Positions 7,245-13,532 of a stretch of 20,115 nucleotides of DNA are shown here, piece after piece (the first letter of the stretch is position 1; each line of letters starts with the position of its first letter). The position numbers and the translations under genes are program-made. The DNA is from JACCTH01 sp050741915 (GTDB taxonomy: Bacteria > Actinomycetota > Acidimicrobiia > Spongiisociales > ZC4RG35). Under the pieces are notes generated by a model, which saw nothing but the letters and a program-made list of their open reading frames with translations, searched no databases and was not told the origin of the DNA. The stretch covers positions 1-20,115 of the forward strand of contig JBOGEX010000173.1 of NCBI GenBank assembly GCA_050741915.1, read 5' to 3'.

Positions 7245-8396
7245 TCATTCGGCGGAGGAAGCCGTGAGGTTGTCCCACACTTTCTGTTCAGCCATGTCGA
7301 CGATGGTGTAGGCCATGGCTAGCGCTCCGTCGCGCAGCGCTCGCTCCCCAGAGGGAGTAATGGTGGCGTGGGCGAACTCCTTTTGGTGGTAGACCGCCCC
7401 GCCGGCGTCGATGGCAAGCATGGGATGGATCGACGGCACGATCTGGCTGATGTTGCCCATGTCCGTCGAGCCGGCACCCGGTTCGACGTCGGTCGGCATC
7501 GGGCGGCCCAGTAGCTCGGAGTTAGCTTGATAGAGCGCGGTCATGACCCGATTGTTGACCATGTTGTCGTATGGGTGCTCACGGACCGTGACTTCCAGCC
7601 GGCAGCCGGTGGCGAGTGCCGCCGCTTCGAGACAGGCCTTTACCTTGGGGATAAGCTCTGACAGCCGTTCCTTGGTCCAGGCCCGGACTCCCCAGATCGA
7701 GCGCGTGTAGGAGGGAATGATGTTGGAGGCGTCGCCGCCGTTGGTGACGATGCAATGGACGGTGTCGCCGACCTGAAGCTGTTGACGCAAGGTCGCCGCG
7801 TTCATGTAGGCCTGAACGAAACCGTCGAGGGCGTTCACGCCCAGGTGGGGAGCAAAGGCGGCGTGCGACTCCTTGCCGAAGTATTCGACGACAAAGACGG
7901 TGTTGGCCTGAAAGCTGGGATCGAGTTCGTGGTAGGGAGCCGGGTGGATCATCATTGCCGCGGCGGTGTCGTCGAGCGCTCCGGCGTTGATGAGATCGAT
8001 CTTGCCCCCACCGGTTTCCTCTGCCGGGGTTCCGAGGACTGTGACCCTGATACCCAGCTCTTCGGCGATTTCCGAGACGGCGATCCCCGCTCCCATGGCC
8101 GCGGTGGCAATGATGTTGTGCCCACACGCATGACCGATCTCGGGGAGGGCGTCGATCTCGCAGCAAATGACCACCCGCGGACCGCTAATTCCGACGGAGG
8201 CTTCGAAGGCCGTGGCGAGGCCATAGGCCGGATGTGTGACCGCAAAGCCTTGGTCTTTGAGGAAGGCACTCAGCTTGCGCGCAGCTTCGAATTCCTGATA
8301 ACCGACCTCGGGGTTCTCGTACATCCAGCGCGAAAGCTGGCGGAGATCCGTCTCAACGGCCGCAAAGGCAGCTTCGGCGATTTGCTTGCGATTCAC
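7245..8396 (-). CDS. M20-family amidohydrolase/peptidase
   Basis: Zinc-dependent M20 hydrolase of 383 residues, similar to the amidohydrolase/AbgB/PM20D2 group that cleaves N-acyl amino acids or small peptides. Metal-binding and catalytic signatures are CEIDALPEIGHACGHN (about 79-94), GTPAEETGG with the catalytic Glu pair at 126-127, and later histidines in MMIHP (151) and KESHAAF (178). No signal peptide is seen, so it acts in the cytoplasm. The GTG start at 8396 has no Shine-Dalgarno, but TACTGT lies 6 nt before it, consistent with a leaderless transcript. Its position just upstream of the peptide importer suggests it hydrolyses the imported substrate. The substrate cannot be read from the sequence. 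Confidence 0.88.
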   Translation of the reverse strand: MNRKQIAEAAFAAVETDLRQLSRWMYENPEVGYQEFEAARKLSAFLKDQGFAVTHPAYGLATAFEASVGISGPRVVICCEIDALPEIGHACGHNIIATAAMGAGIAVSEIAEELGIRVTVLGTPAEETGGGKIDLINAGALDDTAAAMMIHPAPYHELDPSFQANTVFVVEYFGKESHAAFAPHLGVNALDGFVQAYMNAATLRQQLQVGDTVHCIVTNGGDASNIIPSYTRSIWGVRAWTKERLSELIPKVKACLEAAALATGCRLEVTVREHPYDNMVNNRVMTALYQANSELLGRPMPTDVEPGAGSTDMGNISQIVPSIHPMLAIDAGGAVYHQKEFAHATITPSGERALRDGALAMAYTIVDMAEQKVWDNLTASSAE

Positions 8397-8458
8397 GCGG
8401 CGACAGTAGCCCGAATTAGAATCGAGTCGTCGACCGAAGGGGGCTAGGGGTACTTGCG

Positions 8459-8493
8459 AAAAACCCTGGGTTTTATCCGTCGTTGGACGACGG
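8459..8493 (-). terminator. Probable terminator after the HMG-CoA lyase-like gene
   Basis: Reading the minus strand, a perfect 7-bp stem CCGTCGT/ACGACGG with a 3-nt loop (8477-8493) starts about 23 nt after the gene's stop. It is followed by AAAACCC-A-GGGTTTTT (8459-8474), a second inverted repeat ending in a T-run. This would separate the lyase-like gene from the M20/peptide-transport operon transcriptionally. Confidence 0.5.
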
Positions 8494-8515
8494 TTGCAGC
8501 CCAGAGAAACGCTCG

Positions 8516-9433
8516 TTAGCCCCGATTCCAGTCGACGGGACCGGCGACCAAGGAATGGCTTGTGAGCTTCCGTCCGAGTAACTCCTGCGCCTGGCGGGCG
8601 GCGGCGATCACGGCGGTGAGATCAACTCCGGTCTCGACTCCCATCTCGGCGAACATCGACAGAAGATCCTCGGTGGCGATGTTTCCGGTCGAACCGGGGG
8701 GCACGGGACACCCACCAAGCTCGCCGAAGCTCGACTCGAAGCTGGCGCAACCCGAGTTGAGCGCCGCCAGCGCATTGGCCAGACCTTGACCGCGGGTGTT
8801 GTGAAAGTGGGCCGTGAGCTCGAGGCCGGGGAGGCGCTCAAACGCCCGACCAAAAAACTCTTCCACCTGCCAGGGGTTTGCCATCCCCGTCGTATCTCCA
8901 AAAGCGATCTCGGCGGCCCCGATTTCAACGAAGCGCTCGGCGAGGTCGAGCACCGTATCGACCTTCACCTCGCCTTCATATGGGCATCCGAAGGCGGTGG
9001 CGACGATCGCTTCGCAATGCAGACCTACGGCCACCGCCCGGGCGATCATCCGGCTGCTGGCATCCATCGACTCTTCGATCGAGCGATTGAGGTTCCGCTG
9101 GTTATGCGTCTCCGAGGCACTGACCACAAGCCCCACATCGTGGAAGTGCTCTCTGACAACCAGGGCGTTGTCCAATCCCCGCTCGTTGGGGAGCAGCACG
9201 CTGAGCCGAACTGTCTTCGGCACGTCGATCCGAGCTAGCACTTCGACCCCATCGGCCAGTTGGGGGATCACGTCGGCGCGAACAAAGCTCGCCACTTCCA
9301 TTCGACTGAAGCCGGCTGTGCCGAGCGCTTCGATGAGCCGGACCTTGTCGTCGGTGGCAATCAGATCGGGTTCGTTCTGAAAGCCGTCGCGGGGGCCAAC
9401 CTCGCGGATCTTGACCTGATGCGGACGTGACAT
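8516..9433 (-). CDS. Hydroxymethylglutaryl-CoA lyase family protein
   Basis: TIM-barrel lyase of the HMGL-like superfamily, 305 residues, close to usual HMG-CoA lyase length. The characteristic residues are present: RDGFQNE near the N-terminus (R15, D16), the metal-binding histidines in AHFHN (209, 211), and the glycine-rich loop with catalytic Cys242 in GGCPVPPG, followed by GNIATEDL. HMG-CoA lyase cleaves HMG-CoA to acetyl-CoA and acetoacetate in leucine breakdown. Paralogues act on related acyl-CoAs, so the exact substrate is open. ATG at 9433 is preferred over an in-frame start 18 nt earlier because the conserved KIREVGPRDG block then falls at residues 8-17. It is on the same strand as the peptide operon but probably ends in its own terminator. 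Confidence 0.88.
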   Translation of the reverse strand: MSRPHQVKIREVGPRDGFQNEPDLIATDDKVRLIEALGTAGFSRMEVASFVRADVIPQLADGVEVLARIDVPKTVRLSVLLPNERGLDNALVVREHFHDVGLVVSASETHNQRNLNRSIEESMDASSRMIARAVAVGLHCEAIVATAFGCPYEGEVKVDTVLDLAERFVEIGAAEIAFGDTTGMANPWQVEEFFGRAFERLPGLELTAHFHNTRGQGLANALAALNSGCASFESSFGELGGCPVPPGSTGNIATEDLLSMFAEMGVETGVDLTAVIAAARQAQELLGRKLTSHSLVAGPVDWNRG

Positions 9434-9457
9434 CGCCCCGAATCCTGCCACATCCCG

Positions 9458-9482
9458 GTCTCTTGTCTTCTGTCTCTTGTCT
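9458..9482. repeat. 11-bp direct repeat upstream of the HMG-CoA lyase-like gene
   Basis: GTCTCTTGTCT occurs at 9458-9468 and again at 9472-9482, giving a 14-bp period. On the coding strand of the lyase it lies about 25 nt before the start codon. It could be a regulator-binding site or low-complexity drift. Confidence 0.4.
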
Positions 9483-9516
9483 CTGGCCTATAGGGTGGGG
9501 CGGTTCCAGGGGAGGC

Positions 9517-9809
9517 TCAACTTCGTGCCTCGGGGAACGAGAAATTCCCGACCGCCTCCACGCGTGTGACAACCTTGCGATGTCTGGTGCGGAGTTGGTG
9601 GCCGACAGCAGCACCTCCGGAACTCGCTCCCCATTCAATGGAACGAGAGAAAACGACGCCGGCTTGGTGCGGTCGCCTTCGACCGCGAAGCAAACCCGGG
9701 TGCCGGCGATGGAAGCCTCGACAAGCGGGTAGCAACATTCAAGGTCGAACCCACCCTCGGGGATTGCCAAGCGGTGATTTCGGTCGGCGATACCCGAGAG
9801 AGTGCTCAC
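9517..9809 (-). pseudogene. Unrecognised minus-strand reading frame, possibly frameshifted
   Basis: From a GTG at 9809 a minus-strand frame reads plausibly as protein for about 75-80 codons (for example GGFDLECCYPLVEASIAG and VPEVLLSATNSAPDI), with codon use like its neighbours. A different minus-strand frame then carries a sensible-looking end (VVTRVEAVGNFSFPEARS) to a TGA at 9517-9519. This suggests a single-base shift near 9560-9580. Without the shift the frame would run on into the HMG-CoA lyase gene. I recognise no family. It may be a small broken gene or chance openness. It fills most of the 368-bp gap between the lyase start and the RibD-like remnant. Confidence 0.25.
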
Positions 9810-10360
9810 CTCTTTGACCAGTTTCTGGGGTGGTGAGAGCCTTCATCCCTGGATGTTTGCCGCGATCTCCGAGCAGATCGCCATCGATTCTGACTTCGCC
9901 GCCAGAGGCGAGGTAGGACTCGGGGCGACGGTCATGGGCCGAAATATGTTCGGGCCCATCCGCGGGCCCTGGGGCGAAGAGGAATGGCGGGGATGGTGGG
10001 GCGACGACCCTCCATATCACCATCCGGTTTTTGTCCTCAGCCATCATCCGCACGACTCGATCGAGATGGACGGGGGGGACGACGTTCTGCTTTATCACCG
10101 AGGGCATCCACGCAGCTCGTGAACGCGCTCTGCAGGCCGCCGATGGACAAGACGTCAGAGTTGCCGGTGGATCCTCGACTATTCGCCAATACCTCGAGGC
10201 GCCCCTGATCGACGAGCTAAATCTCGCGGTGGTTCCGGTTCTCTTGGGTGGCGGCGAATCCCTCTTCGAAGGAATCGATGCCGCCGCTCTTGGTTATCGC
10301 TGTGTGGAATTTGCGAGTTCGCCGGCCGCACCCCACTTCGTCTTGGCCCGCCAGACCTAA
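9802..10360 (+). pseudogene. RibD/dihydrofolate reductase-like protein remnant, frameshifted
   Basis: Two consecutive plus-strand frames together encode most of a RibD C-terminal/DHFR-like domain. The first carries GESLHPWMF and ATVMGRNMFGP. The second carries FITEGIHAARERAL, VRVAGGSSTIRQYL and LIDELNLAVVPVLLGGGESL, ending at 10360. They join at a run of seven G (10072-10078), where dropping one G restores a continuous domain. The usual first 30 or so residues (the VSLDGF region) are also missing. So the gene is both N-terminally truncated and frameshifted. Intact members are NADPH-dependent reductase-like proteins of mostly unknown substrate. Its stop overlaps the stop of the convergent sulfurtransferase. 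Confidence 0.75.
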
Positions 10361-11667
10361 GCCGCCACCTCATCGGTGGGCTCTCCGACCTCGACGGGAT
10401 TATTGATCGGGTCCTGGCTCCATTCGAACCAGCCGCCGTCGTATACCGCGATTCGATCCCAACCCATCAAGAAGGCGTAGAACCAGGTCTCGCTCGCCCG
10501 CCAGCCGGTGCCGCAGTAGAACGCTACCCACTTGTCGGGGGTGATCCCGGCGTCGGCCCAGTTAGCAGCAATCTCGGGATAGGCCCGCATGGTGTTGTCG
10601 ACGTTTCGGTAGTGCTGCATGTGATAGGCATCCGAACCGCAATTGCCCCACACGTCGCCGGCGATACGGCCTTTGGGCTCGATGTAGTTGTAGCCACTGA
10701 CCTGGCCGGTGTGCTCTTTCCAGGTGCGAACGCTGACCAAAGCGGCCCCGGTCGGGTCGGCGAGAATCGCCTTGGCGTCTTCGATGTCGACAACGATCTC
10801 AGGCCACTGCGGTATGGAAAGACCGAAGGCAGCGATCGGCGTCGGGGTTTTGGATCCTGTCTCGAGCGGATACCCGGAGCGAACCCAGTGGTCGTAACCA
10901 CCGTCCAGTAGACGAACATCTTTCACCCCGGCATAGAGAAGAATCGCTGCCGCTCTGGTGGCTGCGATCTGTCCAGCGCGACGGCCCGGCCACTTCTCGT
11001 TGGGATTGCCAACGGTGTCGCGACCATAGAGAACAATCGTGGTGTCGGGCGCGATTCCGAGGGATAAGAGGGCCGATTCCAGTTCCTCGGGAGAACGGCG
11101 GTTCCAGTCATGGGAGGCTTCGAGCCAATTGGTGTCGAGGTAGTACGAGCCCGGAAGGTGCCCGTCCTCGAACTCTTCGGGCACTCCGAAGTTGACATGG
11201 AAAACTGAGAACGCGCCTCCCGTGTAGGTGTCTGGGCGTCCCCCCGCGAGCAGTTCGGCGACCCATTCCGGATGCACCAGCTTTTCGTAGTTGGCCAGCC
11301 GTTCCAATGGCAGATGGGGGTCCTGGGCCCACTCTTCCCAGCCCGGGTAGAGAAGCGTCCGGCGCCCGGTCCCCTCCAGCGCCGTGCGGACGATCTCGAT
11401 CTGGGCGGCATCGTCGCTGTAGAGGACTGTCGATTTGTCCTTCGCGATCCCCTTGGTTTCCAGGAGTGTGAGGAGGTCGTCTTGGTCAAAAGAGCCAAGC
11501 CAGTTACTGGGCAACGAGACGGCCCCCGGGACATGGCCGCCTCGGACCTGATGGGGAAGCCGCCAGCCGTTGAATTGCGACAACGGCCGCACGTCGACGA
11601 TGACGGTCGCAGCGTCGCCTATGCGGCCCAAAAGTTCTGAGGTGGTGAGCGTGCGGTCGAGAGTCAT
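10357..11667 (-). CDS. Three-domain rhodanese-type sulfurtransferase
   Basis: A 436-residue protein with three rhodanese-like domains, at about 8-120, 130-270 and 290-425. Sulfur-carrying rhodaneses use a cysteine in the loop after the VxFY strand. Here the first domain has VLYSDDA and the second VLYGRDTVGNP, both without cysteine, while the third has AFYCGTGWRAS with Cys385. Only the C-terminal domain should be catalytic, probably transferring sulfane sulfur from thiosulfate or a related donor to a thiol or cyanide acceptor. No signal peptide is seen. ATG at 11667 is chosen because GAAGGGAA lies about 8 nt upstream. The gene is preceded by a cysteine-codon leader peptide and an intrinsic terminator, which fits regulation by cysteine supply. 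It diverges from boxC. Confidence 0.9.
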   Translation of the reverse strand: MTLDRTLTTSELLGRIGDAATVIVDVRPLSQFNGWRLPHQVRGGHVPGAVSLPSNWLGSFDQDDLLTLLETKGIAKDKSTVLYSDDAAQIEIVRTALEGTGRRTLLYPGWEEWAQDPHLPLERLANYEKLVHPEWVAELLAGGRPDTYTGGAFSVFHVNFGVPEEFEDGHLPGSYYLDTNWLEASHDWNRRSPEELESALLSLGIAPDTTIVLYGRDTVGNPNEKWPGRRAGQIAATRAAAILLYAGVKDVRLLDGGYDHWVRSGYPLETGSKTPTPIAAFGLSIPQWPEIVVDIEDAKAILADPTGAALVSVRTWKEHTGQVSGYNYIEPKGRIAGDVWGNCGSDAYHMQHYRNVDNTMRAYPEIAANWADAGITPDKWVAFYCGTGWRASETWFYAFLMGWDRIAVYDGGWFEWSQDPINNPVEVGEPTDEVAA

Positions 11668-11689
11668 GGGTGTGTTCCCTTCGGCAATC

Positions 11690-11717
11690 AAAAAGCCCTG
11701 CGGGTTGGCAGGGCTTT
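11690..11717 (-). terminator. Intrinsic terminator in the sulfurtransferase leader (attenuator)
   Basis: On the minus strand, AAAGCCCTGC and GCAGGGCTTT form a perfect 10-bp stem with a 6-nt loop, ending in TTTTT. It lies 22 nt before the sulfurtransferase start codon and after the leader-peptide stop, so it can only act as an attenuator. Its 5' arm (GCCCTGC) is complementary to GCAGGGC inside the leader-peptide codons at 11758-11764, giving a competing antiterminator. Confidence 0.8.
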
Positions 11718-11748
11718 GGTGGAGTTCGTTGAGCTGTTTCTCGACGCG

Positions 11749-11784
11749 TTAACACCTGCCCTGCTGAAAGCAGTGATGGCACAT
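11749..11784 (-). CDS. Cysteine-rich leader peptide of the sulfurtransferase gene
   Basis: A 12-codon reading frame, MCHHCFQQGRC followed by TAA, lies about 80 nt upstream of the sulfurtransferase. Cysteine codons are at positions 2, 5 and 11, three of eleven residues. There is no clear Shine-Dalgarno. Translation may be leaderless or start on a short 5'UTR after the promoter at 11820-11848. Stalling at codon 2 or 5 would leave GCAGGGC (codons 7-9) free to pair with the terminator's 5' arm. Completion of the peptide would cover or release it so the terminator can form. This matches classical ribosome-mediated attenuation, sensed through charged tRNA-Cys. Cysteine-rich upstream frames are known in mycobacteria. 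That this one is translated is an inference. Confidence 0.7.
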   Translation of the reverse strand: MCHHCFQQGRC

Positions 11785-11819
11785 ACAGGCGTAAGAGGCA
11801 GTGCGAATCAAGAGCCGGA

Positions 11820-11848
11820 AGTATGGCAGGAGGGCCAAGGGCCTTCAA
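11820..11848 (-). promoter_or_regulatory. Predicted promoter of the leader peptide and sulfurtransferase
   Basis: On the minus strand, TTGAAG (11843-11848) and CATACT (11820-11825) are separated by exactly 17 bp. Both are reasonable matches to the -35 and -10 consensus. The start would fall near 11813, leaving about 29 nt before the leader ATG at 11784. The -35 box is 11 bp from the palindromic operator that serves the divergent boxC promoter. Confidence 0.55.
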
Positions 11849-11858
11849 GCTTTTCTTC

Positions 11859-11876
11859 ACTGACCGGCCGGTCAGT
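11859..11876. promoter_or_regulatory. Perfect 18-bp TetR-type operator between the divergent promoters
   Basis: ACTGACCGGCCGGTCAGT is a perfect palindrome. The TGACC-n4-GGTCA form is typical of TetR-family regulators, including several that sense acyl-CoAs. It lies 20 bp upstream of the boxC start codon and overlaps where its -35 would be, so binding should repress boxCB. It could also affect the divergent sulfurtransferase promoter. Confidence 0.7.
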
Positions 11877-11884
11877 CAGGCTGG

Positions 11885-11897
11885 TATCGTCGGCCGA
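11885..11897 (+). promoter_or_regulatory. Predicted -10 box giving a leaderless boxC transcript
   Basis: TATCGT (11885-11890) is followed by six bases and then the boxC ATG at 11897. No Shine-Dalgarno is present. This spacing puts transcription start at the ATG itself, the leaderless arrangement common in actinobacteria. Confidence 0.45.
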
Positions 11898-13531
11898 TGA
11901 TCGATTTCCGGACCCGTCCGGATCGCTACCAGCACTGGAAGCTCTCGGTCACCCCACCCATCGCCCATCTGGTGCTCGACGTGGATGAGTACGGAGGGCT
12001 TGGTGACTACGAGCTGAAGCTCAACTCCTACGACCTCTCCGTCGACATCGAACTCGCCGATGCGGTGCAACGTCTCCGCTTCGAGCATCCCGAGGTCGGA
12101 GCGGTTCTGATCGAGTCTGGAAGGGATCGAGTGTTCTGTGCCGGTGCCAACATCGGCATGCTCGCCCAGGCCGACCATGGGCTCAAAGTCAACTTCTGCA
12201 AGTTCACGAACGAGACTCGCGTGGCGATGGAGGAGGCTTCTACCCGGTCGGGTCAGTCATACGTGGCGGCAATAAACGGCACCGCCGCTGGTGGAGGTTA
12301 CGAGCTGGCTCTGGCGTGCGACCAGATCCTGTTGATCGATGACGGCTCCGCCTCGGTCAGTTTGCCGGAAGTGCCGCTCCTAGGAGTGTTGCCTGGCACA
12401 GGGGGCCTGACCCGGCTGACCGACAAGCGGCACGTGTTGCGAGATCGAGCCGATGTGCTCTGCACCACGGAGGAGGGCATCAAGGGTCGCCGGGCTCTCG
12501 AGTGGGGCCTGGTCGATGAGCTGATACCCCGCTCACGCTTCGCGATCGAAGTGGAGGCGCGGGTGAAAAGCGCCGCCGATAGATCCGATCGGCCTACCGA
12601 GGCAAAAGGCATCGTGCTCCGGGATATCGAGCGATCGACTACCAACGACCTCCTCCGATACGAAAGCTTGATGGTCGAAATCGATCGCCACTCGCAGACC
12701 TCTTCCCTCACCATCACGGGTCCCACTGCCCCACCCCCCACCGACGCCAACGGAGTGCAGGAGGTGGGCGATTCGTTCTGGCCGTTGGCCGTCGCCCGTC
12801 AAGTGGACGATGCCTTGGTTCATCTGCGGTTCAACGAGCCCGCGATCGGCACATTGCTCTTTCGGACCTCCGGAGACCGTTCCCTCGTGGCCGAGTACGA
12901 CTCCTTCCTCCTCGAAAACCGCGATGACTGGTTGATCCGCGAGGTCTTGCTGATGATCGGTCGGACTCTGAAAAGGCTCGATCTGACCTCTCGCTCGGTA
13001 GTCACCCTGATCGAGTCGGGCAGTTGTTTCGTCGGGTTCCTGGCGGAGCTTCCGCTGGCGTCGGACCGGGTGTACATGCATCTCGACGAGAATGGCGAAG
13101 ATCCCCGAATCCGACTGACCGCGATGAACCTCGGTGTGTTGACGATGGGAAACGGTCTCAGTCGGCTGGCGACCAGGTTCTGGGGACGCGACGACGATCT
13201 GGCGGCCCTCGAGAATGCCGTGGGCCAAGTCCTCGATGCCGAGACCGCAGTCGAACTGGGATTGGCCACCTTCGCCTTCGACGAAATCGACTGGGACGAC
13301 GAAATCAGGTTGTTCCTGGAGGAGCGGTCCGCTTTCAGCCCCGATGCGCTCACCGCTATGGAAGCCAACCTGCGGGTGGCCGGACCGGAGACGATGGAGA
13401 CGAAGATTTTTGGGCGGCTGACCGCCTGGCAGAACTGGGTGTTCTACCGGCCCAATGCCTCTGGCCCCGAAGGAACCTTGCGCTCGTACGGAAGTGGCCG
13501 CCGGCCTCGCCTCGACCAAAGGAGAACCTGA
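11897..13531 (+). CDS. boxC: 2,3-epoxybenzoyl-CoA dihydrolase (benzoyl-CoA-dihydrodiol lyase)
   Basis: BoxC hydrolytically opens the ring of 2,3-epoxybenzoyl-CoA to a dehydroadipyl-CoA semialdehyde plus formate in the aerobic, CoA-dependent benzoate pathway. The 544-residue product is near the known BoxC length and has the two-part crotonase-like structure. The N-terminal half holds the oxyanion-hole segments FCAGANIGML (about 80-89) and GTAAGGGYELALACD (128-142), then SLPEVPLLGVLPGTGGL with Glu158. The C-terminal half is a more divergent second domain characteristic of BoxC. Assignment is supported by BoxB directly downstream, 1 bp after this stop. The ATG at 11897 has no Shine-Dalgarno, and expression is likely leaderless and repressed by a TetR-type protein at the upstream palindrome. 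Confidence 0.9.
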   Translation: MIDFRTRPDRYQHWKLSVTPPIAHLVLDVDEYGGLGDYELKLNSYDLSVDIELADAVQRLRFEHPEVGAVLIESGRDRVFCAGANIGMLAQADHGLKVNFCKFTNETRVAMEEASTRSGQSYVAAINGTAAGGGYELALACDQILLIDDGSASVSLPEVPLLGVLPGTGGLTRLTDKRHVLRDRADVLCTTEEGIKGRRALEWGLVDELIPRSRFAIEVEARVKSAADRSDRPTEAKGIVLRDIERSTTNDLLRYESLMVEIDRHSQTSSLTITGPTAPPPTDANGVQEVGDSFWPLAVARQVDDALVHLRFNEPAIGTLLFRTSGDRSLVAEYDSFLLENRDDWLIREVLLMIGRTLKRLDLTSRSVVTLIESGSCFVGFLAELPLASDRVYMHLDENGEDPRIRLTAMNLGVLTMGNGLSRLATRFWGRDDDLAALENAVGQVLDAETAVELGLATFAFDEIDWDDEIRLFLEERSAFSPDALTAMEANLRVAGPETMETKIFGRLTAWQNWVFYRPNASGPEGTLRSYGSGRRPRLDQRRT

Positions 13532-13532
13532 C

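Noticed and set aside
7755..8447. Plus-strand frame opposite the M20 hydrolase (230 codons)
   Set aside because: It lies over a clearly recognised M20 gene and has no family features.
11685..11790. SAM-type riboswitch upstream of the sulfurtransferase
   Set aside because: The leader has a strong terminator, but the conserved SAM aptamer motifs were not found; the Cys-codon leader peptide explains the region better.
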